A stretch of 64,000 bases of DNA from Bog-366 sp964501985 (GTDB lineage: Bacteria > Acidobacteriota > Terriglobia > UBA7540). Position numbers and translations under genes: made by a program. The notes under the pieces were generated by a model. The model had not been told where the DNA came from and did not search any database. It worked only from the letters and a program-made list of their open reading frames with translations. Location: assembly GCA_964501985.1 (NCBI GenBank), contig CAZCVY010000001.1, forward strand, positions 26,146-90,145. The letters are read 5' to 3'. Below are positions 58,458-64,000 of this stretch, one piece after another. Positions within the stretch are counted from its first letter, which is position 1. Every line of letters starts with the position of its first letter.

Positions 58458-60545
58458 ATGCTCGAGAAAAAAGGGTGGTGGACCGCGCTGGCAGCAGCGT
58501 TCCTCCTGGTCAGCGCGCCGCTTTGGGGGACAGAGATTTCCGTTGAGGGCGGGCCGATGGATACGGGGTTTAACAGCGGCACGTTCGCTTACCTTCACGC
58601 TTCGGTGCGCGGACTCACGGGCCAACCGAAACGCTACGTGGTCTTTGCGGAAATTCAGTACTACGGGACGACTTCCAGCACTAGCGTGGAAATGGATCGC
58701 GTCCCGGAAACCAGGCCTGGCGTGGAGGAATTTCAGGTGGGATGGCCGATTCCCCCACAAGCGCCCACCGGTCTTTATACGCTAACTTTGCACGTCGACG
58801 ACCGAATTGATCATGTTCCCGAGGTCACGAAGAAAGTGCGTGGCTTCGTGGTGTACAAGAAACTCGTCAAGATTTCGCGCGTGACCCTTGATAAGACAAT
58901 TTACACCATCGGCGAGCCCATCAAGTGTGAGGTGGGACTCGAGAATCTTTCGGACGCTGACCTCAGAGGTTTGCGCGTCGAGTTTTCGAACGCCAATTAC
59001 CCCTGGATCTCGCTCTACTCTGCTCAGGGTGGGCACGACAACCCGGACCTCGGGCTCAAGGTACTGCGCGAGCATTTGGACATTCCGGCCGGATCCGCGG
59101 TGACGATTCCCATGATGACCGGTGGGACGGCTGCATTCTTGAGCGGCAAGCAGCGCGATGTGATGGGCTCGGGCATTTCCGTGGAAAACGAAAAGGTGCC
59201 GCCGCCGGAAATTGACACTTACACCGTGGCGTTGTGGAACGCTGACCGCACCCAACTGTACGACATGCAATTCACCCCACAGGCGATTGTGCGCACTTGG
59301 GACCGCGACTTGCCCAAGCCTTACACCCGCAACTTCACGCATCCCTACCTTTCTTATATGGATTTTGTGAAGTACCGGGAATTCTACGCCCCGGGCCAGA
59401 TTTCGGCGGCCCTGCGCGTAGACCCGTCGCACACACTTTACCGTCCGGGGGATACGGTGAAGATCGTCGCCACCTTGAAGAACTCCGGGAGCGAGGCTTG
59501 GAGCGGCGTCTCTCTTCAGGCGCGCATTGCGGATTCAAAGGGCAAAGAAGTCTTCTCGGGCACACTCCTTGCGGGGATTAACTTGGCGACCGGCGCCACG
59601 CAAAAGGCAGCGGGGGACGCCTGGCCAATTCCATCGACTGCGACCCCCGACACCTATCCTGTCGAACTGACTCTTGTTGGGAGCGCGGGAAACGTTCTGG
59701 CCCGCACCAGCACGGATGTGGCCGTGAACCCGCTTCCATCTTCGCTCATGGTCATCTGCGCGCACGAGGACGATGAGCAGGCTTACGCCGGATTGATGCG
59801 CGCAGCCGTCGAAGCCAGGATTCCGGTCGAGGTTCTGATCCTTACCGCCGGCGACGTTGGCGAGTGCGAGCGGTATTTCGACAAGGCCTGTGGCCCCAAC
59901 GAAGCGCGTGAATTCGGCACCGTACGCCTGGAAGAGACCGTCGCCGCTGTCGGGCATCTGGGCGTTCCGCACGACAAGTTCATCGACCTCGGCTTGCCGG
60001 ATGGCGGCTCTGGGAAGATCTGGTTCGACCACAAATCTTCTTCCAACCCCTTCCTCTCTATTTATCTTGCCGTCGATCACTCCCCCTATGAAAACGTGTA
60101 TAAGCCCAACTTGCCGTACGCGCGCGACGCGGTAGTCGAGGCCATCGGAAAGGTCATCACCGACTTTCACCCGGCGATGCTTGCGCTGACCGGTCCCGAC
60201 GAGCGGCACGTGGACCATCGGACGGCGAACTGGTTCGCGATTAAAGCCTGCCAGGCGCTGCTTAAGCAAAAGGCGCTCGATCCCCAGACCGTCGTGCTGG
60301 CAGACCAAGCGTACGGCTCGGGAGGCTTTAAACCCGCTCCCTATAAGTACGAACACTATGTGGTCCACTTGAGCGGCGAGGCCGCCGCACTGAAGCAGGA
60401 AATGAGTTGGATCTATGAATCCCAGGACGGCAACTTGGCCGAAGGCGATAAGAAAACGTTCTCCCAGCTCTCCCGCGAAGAGAAGCACCTGCGCATCATG
60501 GACTGGCAGGAACACGAAGGATGGAATGAAGTGGAAGGGAACTAG
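58458..60545 (+). CDS. Secreted PIG-L/LmbE-family deacetylase with long N-terminal beta region
   Basis: A 695-aa protein with a signal peptide (TALAAAFLLVSAPLWG). Residues 30-420 are beta-rich, Ig-like modules (YVVFAEIQYYGTTSSTSVEM; VAT-LKNSGSEAWSGVSLQA) with no catalytic motif. The PIG-L domain follows at about 430-690: SLMVICAHEDDEQAYAGL (AHPDDE-type zinc motif with Glu in place of Pro) and GPDERHVDHRTANWFA (HxDH). Zinc-dependent removal of acetyl groups from GlcNAc-type sugars is the family reaction. Export and the fused modules point to extracellular or periplasmic glycan. It has its own promoter and is divergent from the REC-PilZ gene. Confidence 0.88.
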   Translation: MLEKKGWWTALAAAFLLVSAPLWGTEISVEGGPMDTGFNSGTFAYLHASVRGLTGQPKRYVVFAEIQYYGTTSSTSVEMDRVPETRPGVEEFQVGWPIPPQAPTGLYTLTLHVDDRIDHVPEVTKKVRGFVVYKKLVKISRVTLDKTIYTIGEPIKCEVGLENLSDADLRGLRVEFSNANYPWISLYSAQGGHDNPDLGLKVLREHLDIPAGSAVTIPMMTGGTAAFLSGKQRDVMGSGISVENEKVPPPEIDTYTVALWNADRTQLYDMQFTPQAIVRTWDRDLPKPYTRNFTHPYLSYMDFVKYREFYAPGQISAALRVDPSHTLYRPGDTVKIVATLKNSGSEAWSGVSLQARIADSKGKEVFSGTLLAGINLATGATQKAAGDAWPIPSTATPDTYPVELTLVGSAGNVLARTSTDVAVNPLPSSLMVICAHEDDEQAYAGLMRAAVEARIPVEVLILTAGDVGECERYFDKACGPNEAREFGTVRLEETVAAVGHLGVPHDKFIDLGLPDGGSGKIWFDHKSSSNPFLSIYLAVDHSPYENVYKPNLPYARDAVVEAIGKVITDFHPAMLALTGPDERHVDHRTANWFAIKACQALLKQKALDPQTVVLADQAYGSGGFKPAPYKYEHYVVHLSGEAAALKQEMSWIYESQDGNLAEGDKKTFSQLSREEKHLRIMDWQEHEGWNEVEGN

Positions 60546-60592
60546 GGGAGAAGTCAAGTGTCAACACTGTGTCAGCGATCGGAGTTTCGAAG

Positions 60593-61087
60593 ATGACAGC
60601 CACACACCCCTATGCGCAATTTCTTGGCGAGCGCGATCCACTTGAGGTTCTCGTAACAACGCAGGAAAGTATTCCAGCCATCGCGCAGACGCTCGGCCCT
60701 GAGGGCCTCCAGCGCAGCTACGCACCTGGAAAGTGGTCAGCCGCGCAGGTGCTCGCCCACTTGGCGGATGTCGAAATGGCGTTCGGGTTTCGGGTGCGGC
60801 AGATCGTTTCCGAGCCGGAGTTGGCCATTCAGACCTTCGACGAGAATCGGTGGGCACGGCGTTACGACCACATGGACGGGATGGAGGCGGCGCGGACGTT
60901 TCTAGCGCTTCGCGCGTGGAACCTATCACTGTTCCGGCTGCTGGACACCGACGATCTCGGCAAGGCAGCCATTCACCCGGATCGCGGAGCGGAAAAAGCC
61001 GGAACGGTGATTCGCATCATCGCTGGGCACACGCTCAACCACTTGGCCCAGCTCGAGATGGTACTCCGCTCCGTCCGCCCAACCTAA
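60593..61087 (+). CDS. DinB-family protein
   Basis: A 164-aa four-helix DinB protein. The metal-binding His residues lie in WSAAQVLAHLADVEMAFGF, the YDHMDGMEAARTFLAL segment and IIAGHTLNHLAQLEMVL. DinB-like proteins include thiol-dependent transferases (mycothiol/bacillithiol S-transferases, maleylpyruvate isomerase relatives). The N-terminal extension from 60569 is short and not needed. It follows the PIG-L gene by 47 bases on the same strand. Substrate unknown. It converges with the flavoprotein gene. Confidence 0.88.
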   Translation: MTATHPYAQFLGERDPLEVLVTTQESIPAIAQTLGPEGLQRSYAPGKWSAAQVLAHLADVEMAFGFRVRQIVSEPELAIQTFDENRWARRYDHMDGMEAARTFLALRAWNLSLFRLLDTDDLGKAAIHPDRGAEKAGTVIRIIAGHTLNHLAQLEMVLRSVRPT

Positions 61088-61140
61088 ACCGCATTCCCGC
61101 CGACGTTGAGCGTTCGGCTTTTGGCCTTCGGCCGGCGGCT

Positions 61141-62751
61141 CTATTTCTTGAGGTTCTTCCAATCCTTCTGGATTTCTCGCGCGGCGTTGTGGCCGGGCGC
61201 GCCCATCACGCCGCCGCCGGGGTGGGCGCCGGACCCGCACAGGTAAAGCCCGCGAATCGGCGTGCGGTATTTGGCCCAGCCGGCGACGGGGCGCAGGAAG
61301 AAAAGTTGGTCCACACTCATCTCGCCATGGAAGATGTTCCCTCCCGTCATTCCGTATTCCTCTTCCAAGTCGAGCGGCGACAGGACGTGGCGGTGCAGCA
61401 CCCGGTTTTTAAAGCCCGGCGCGTATTCTTCAATCATCTCCATCACGCGGTCCGCATAAATTTCTTTAAGCTGATGCCAGCTCGGGGCCACTTCGGGTGA
61501 AAGCGTGTACGGTGTGTATTGTAGAAAGATATTCATCACATGTTTGCCCGCCGGAGCGAGCGTGGAGTCATACGTGGTGGGGATGGTGATTTCCAGCATG
61601 GGCCGCGCGCTGGGGCGGCCGTACTTGGAATCGTCGTAGGCACGCTCAATGTATTCGAGCGTCGGGCAGATGTGAATCGTGGTTTTGTGATGGGGCGCTA
61701 AGGTAGATCCAGGCAGGCAAGTGAAATCCGGCAGGCCGTCGAGCGCCAGGTTGATCTTCATCGAGACGCCTTCGATCTTCAAGGAACGGATTGCGGCGAG
61801 GAAATCTTCGGGTAGCTCGCGGGATTCGAGGAGCTTGAGGAAGGTGACTTTGGGATCGGCGTTAGAGGCCACCACGCGGGCGCGGATCTCCTCCCCGCTC
61901 GCGAGTGTCACGCCCCACGCGCGGCCGTCCTTCGTGAGAATATGCGCCACGCGCGCGCCGGCGCGAATCTCCACGCCCACAGACCGAGCCGACGCTGCCA
62001 TCGCCTGCGTGACGCCGCCCATGCCTCCGCGCACGAATCCCCACAGACCGCGCTTGCCGCCCACGCCACCCATAACATGATGGAGCAGCACGTAGGCCGT
62101 GCCGGGCGTGTAAGGGCCGCCCTTGGTGCCGATGACGCCGTCGGTGGCCAGCGCCACCTTCAGGGCCTCCGACTCAAACCACGGGTCGAGAAAATCCTTC
62201 ACACTTTGCGAGAGGATGTGCAGGTGGCCCACCAACTCGTCCGTGGGCATCTTCATAACCCGGCGGCCCAAACTGGCCAGCTTTTGCCAGTCTCCGAATC
62301 CGCGCCCCGCGATGTCGGGCGGAGTCTCAAGCAACAGCGGCTCGACGAAGCGCGCCAGACGGTCGATATACTCTTCGTACTGGGGGTATCGCTCAGCGTC
62401 ACGCGCGGAAAACTTGCGGATCTCCTCGTAGGTCTGACCGATGTCAGACCCCATGATCAGATACCGGCCGTCGGGAAAAGGGCTGAAGAATGCGGGGTCT
62501 TTGGGATAAACGGTAAAGCCGAACTTTTCCAACTCGAGGTCGCGCGTGACCTTTTCTTGCATCAGGCTGCAAAGATAAGACGTGGTCGAGAATTTGTACC
62601 CGGGAAAGATCTCCTCAGTCACGCACGCGCCGCCCACCACGTGTCTGCTCTCCAGCACGAGCGTGCGCAGCCCTGCCCGCGCCAGATACCCCGCGGTCAC
62701 CAAGCCGTTGTGGCCGGCGCCGATGACGATTGCATCGTATTCATTGGGCAT
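61141..62751 (-). CDS. Phytoene-desaturase-like FAD-dependent oxidoreductase
   Basis: A 536-aa flavoprotein. The FAD-binding loop is DAIVIGAGHNGLVTAGYLAR, followed by LVLESRHVVGGACVTEE, and the C-terminal FAD motif is RGLYLCGSGAHPGGGVMG. It belongs to the CrtI/PYROXD2-like branch, in which members are often called phytoene dehydrogenase-related. No carotenoid synthesis genes lie nearby, so carotenoid desaturation is not implied. The length (about 530) and absence of a signal peptide fit a cytoplasmic or membrane-associated enzyme. It is divergent from the cupin gene. Confidence 0.9.
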   Translation of the reverse strand: MPNEYDAIVIGAGHNGLVTAGYLARAGLRTLVLESRHVVGGACVTEEIFPGYKFSTTSYLCSLMQEKVTRDLELEKFGFTVYPKDPAFFSPFPDGRYLIMGSDIGQTYEEIRKFSARDAERYPQYEEYIDRLARFVEPLLLETPPDIAGRGFGDWQKLASLGRRVMKMPTDELVGHLHILSQSVKDFLDPWFESEALKVALATDGVIGTKGGPYTPGTAYVLLHHVMGGVGGKRGLWGFVRGGMGGVTQAMAASARSVGVEIRAGARVAHILTKDGRAWGVTLASGEEIRARVVASNADPKVTFLKLLESRELPEDFLAAIRSLKIEGVSMKINLALDGLPDFTCLPGSTLAPHHKTTIHICPTLEYIERAYDDSKYGRPSARPMLEITIPTTYDSTLAPAGKHVMNIFLQYTPYTLSPEVAPSWHQLKEIYADRVMEMIEEYAPGFKNRVLHRHVLSPLDLEEEYGMTGGNIFHGEMSVDQLFFLRPVAGWAKYRTPIRGLYLCGSGAHPGGGVMGAPGHNAAREIQKDWKNLKK

Positions 62752-62938
62752 AGAGCACCAAAGAGGCCTTTCACCTTAAACCATTCACCGCGGGAATGCA
62801 GAGGTCTGCGTTATAATGCGGGCGCAAGCTTATCTGAGCATGAGCGGCGGAGGCAAGCCCCCAGGGCGGACAATCGAAAATAGTTTCAGCTTTGGGGTAG
62901 CCAACTCGCTTGATTGCCGCCAACTTGAAGGAACAACG

Positions 62939-63310
62939 ATGGACAGTTTTCCAGATTTCATGAAGCATCCGGCCAACAAGATCGCCACGACGAGTCAAGC
63001 TACCCCCGGAGTCGAAGGCTACGTCTTTGATGGTGTCGATGGAAGCCAAATGGCATTCTGGACCTGCCGTGAATCGGCGGTATCAGCTCCCCATTCGCAT
63101 GAATATGACGAGTACTTTGTGGTTGTTCAGGGCTGCTACACGCTGATCATCGACGGCAAGCGTGTTCCAGTGAGAGCCGGCGAGGAGTGCTTCATTCCCA
63201 AGGGGACCTGGCACGGAGGTGAGCCTGCCGCCGGCACGCGAACCATTCATGCCTTCGGGGGCCGGCGCGCTGAACGGGTTCACGCGCACGGCTCTCAGAT
63301 GTCAAGCTGA
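62939..63310 (+). CDS. Cupin-domain protein
   Basis: A 123-aa single-domain cupin. Metal-binding motif 1 is APHSHEYDEYFVVVQGCYTL (HxH-x4-E type) and motif 2 is CFIPKGTWHGGEPAAGTR with the His. This start (ATG at 62939) is chosen because AAGGA lies six bases before it and the longer reading from 62816 has no support. Such small cupins include sugar isomerases, dioxygenase-like and sensor proteins. Function is not assignable. It is followed by a membrane protein gene 27 bases away. Confidence 0.88.
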   Translation: MDSFPDFMKHPANKIATTSQATPGVEGYVFDGVDGSQMAFWTCRESAVSAPHSHEYDEYFVVVQGCYTLIIDGKRVPVRAGEECFIPKGTWHGGEPAAGTRTIHAFGGRRAERVHAHGSQMSS

Positions 63311-63336
63311 CCCACGACCGGGTGGAGACAATCCAA

Positions 63337-63855
63337 ATGGGACGATGGCAAGTGCTGGCCGTTGCGATTCTGGGCGCGTGGATCATGTCTACGCTCTGCA
63401 TGTGGTTTGCCGCCACGAGAAGCTTTGCCACCGTGGAGAGCGTACTGAAGCGCGCCGAGCCACAATTCCTAGAAACCACCAAACCCCTGGGCGAAGCCTC
63501 TACGCGAGTCGCGCTCCGCTATATGGCGGCGGAAATCAATCGCACGCTTTTCTGGGGATACGGCGCGCTCCAAATTGGGCTGGGAGGAATTCTCTTCCTG
63601 CTGTTGTGGCGGCAGAATCCGCGCAACGCGGTGGACATCGGCGTCGTGGCGACCATGCTCGCCCTGTCCGTGGTCCTGACGCTGGTGATTACGCCTTGGA
63701 TTACCTCGCTCGGCCGGAGCATCGATTTTGTTCCGCGCAATCCTCCGCCGCCCGTCATGCCGCGCTTCTGGGCGTTGCACGGGTCATTCACGGGACTGGA
63801 TGGCGTCAAACTCCTCGCCGGAATCGGCCTGCTCATCCATTGGATTCTGCGGTGA
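63337..63855 (+). CDS. Small four-helix membrane protein of unknown function
   Basis: A 172-aa protein with hydrophobic segments at about 5-22 (WQVLAVAILGAWIMSTLCMW), 66-86 (FWGYGALQIGLGGILFLLLW), 93-110 (IGVVATMLALSVVLTLVITP) and 150-170 (VKLLAGIGLLIHWIL). The PPPPVMPRFWALHGSF loop before the last helix resembles DUF4149-type membrane proteins, which I note as a resemblance only. It follows the cupin gene closely and precedes ssrA. A GTG at 63322 is an alternative start. Confidence 0.75.
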   Translation: MGRWQVLAVAILGAWIMSTLCMWFAATRSFATVESVLKRAEPQFLETTKPLGEASTRVALRYMAAEINRTLFWGYGALQIGLGGILFLLLWRQNPRNAVDIGVVATMLALSVVLTLVITPWITSLGRSIDFVPRNPPPPVMPRFWALHGSFTGLDGVKLLAGIGLLIHWILR

Positions 63856-63875
63856 AGAAATCAGTGCTCGTCGCC

Positions 63876-63903
63876 AACTGCCCACTGCCCACTGCCGTCT
63901 GCC
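63876..63903. repeat. ACTGCCC tandem repeat
   Basis: aactgcc-cactgcc-cactgcc-gtctgcc: four units of seven to eight bases just after the membrane protein gene and before the ssrA promoter. It belongs to the same class of low-complexity spacers as those at 6231, 7950 and 43280. Confidence 0.6.
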
Positions 63904-63910
63904 ATCCGAT

Positions 63911-63939
63911 TTGACACCCCCAAGCGCGTGGCGTAACCT
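63911..63939 (+). promoter_or_regulatory. Promoter of ssrA
   Basis: TTGACA (63911-63916), exactly 17 bases, TAACCT (63934-63939). The run of G that begins tmRNA at 63949 lies ten bases downstream of the -10, the expected start point. Confidence 0.8.
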
Positions 63940-63948
63940 AGAGGCAGT

Positions 63949-64000
63949 GGGGGCGTACCGGTTTCGACGGGAGCCCTTGCGCTTAGGAGGCATGTCGGGG
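63949..64000 (+). ncRNA. ssrA: tmRNA (5' part, cut by the window edge)
   Basis: The segment begins GGGGGCGTACCGGTTTCGAC and continues gacgggagcccttgc, which is the conserved 5' end of bacterial tmRNA (tRNA-like acceptor strand followed by the TTCGACGGG signature). tmRNA rescues stalled ribosomes with SmpB. The tag-reading frame and the 3' tRNA-like half lie beyond base 64000, so only about 52 bases are seen. Confidence 0.9.

Overview
The window reads as a chromosomal segment of a GC-rich member of the Acidobacteriota. The evidence is an ADOP-type duplicated permease at the left edge, a PadR remnant with its usual operator style, many Tat-signal oxidoreductases, abundant degenerate decamer repeats between genes, and the overall gene content. 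This is a family-level inference, with no 16S rRNA gene to confirm it. Gene density is ordinary. I see no phage, plasmid, complete insertion sequence, CRISPR array or tRNA. The last 52 bases are the 5' end of tmRNA (ssrA), cut by the window edge.

Layout. 1-6.9 kb: a 5'-truncated ADOP permease, a secreted protein with a strong promoter, a membrane HD-GYP protein, a Cys/Met-metabolism PLP enzyme and a GNAT acetyltransferase. 6.9-8.9 kb: a promoter-to-terminator segment that may be a small RNA or leader, then a TauE/SafE exporter and an APS reductase (assimilatory sulfur). 9-11.8 kb: a PhoR-like kinase and PhoB-like regulator, the latter apparently leaderless. 12.5-17.1 kb: a lipoprotein with choice-of-anchor-D repeats and a beta-helix, and a TMTC-like multi-pass protein with TPRs. 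17.3-22.5 kb: a same-strand run of a Tat-exported enolase-superfamily protein, a DegT aminotransferase and a GH3 protein whose catalytic motifs are altered.

22.5-31.4 kb is a signalling block on the minus strand: a lone receiver, a REC-HDOD protein, a decayed AT-rich stretch with a reiterated peptide-coding repeat, and a histidine kinase of almost 2000 residues with nine PAS modules. 31.7-39.3 kb holds an aldo/keto reductase, a zinc alcohol dehydrogenase and an L-rhamnose cluster (clan GH-A hydrolase, rhamnose mutarotase, isomerase, rhamnulokinase). No rhamnulose-phosphate aldolase is present here. 39.8-44.2 kb: an MltD-like LysM lipoprotein, an acidic/lysine-rich histone-H1-like protein, and a HipA-like kinase next to a DUF3037 protein.

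44.5-51.7 kb: a truncated PadR gene fused by overlap to an alpha/beta hydrolase that has lost its catalytic Ser and His, then Tat-signal Gfo/Idh/MocA and aldo/keto oxidoreductases, an IlvD/Edd dehydratase that appears to start at ATT, an NTF2-like protein and a NIPSNAP protein. Together these look like sugar and sugar-acid oxidation. 52-64 kb: a large membrane protein coupled to a methyltransferase, a small zinc-ribbon protein, an MscS channel, a REC-PilZ protein, a PIG-L deacetylase fusion, a DinB protein, a phytoene-desaturase-like flavoprotein, a cupin, a small membrane protein and ssrA.

The items most worth checking are the reiterated LHDVxE(N/T)K-coding repeats, the two genes with TATAAT six bases before the start codon, the altered GH3 and alpha/beta-hydrolase active sites, the candidate RNA upstream of tauE, the ATT start, and the HipA-like/DUF3037 pair.
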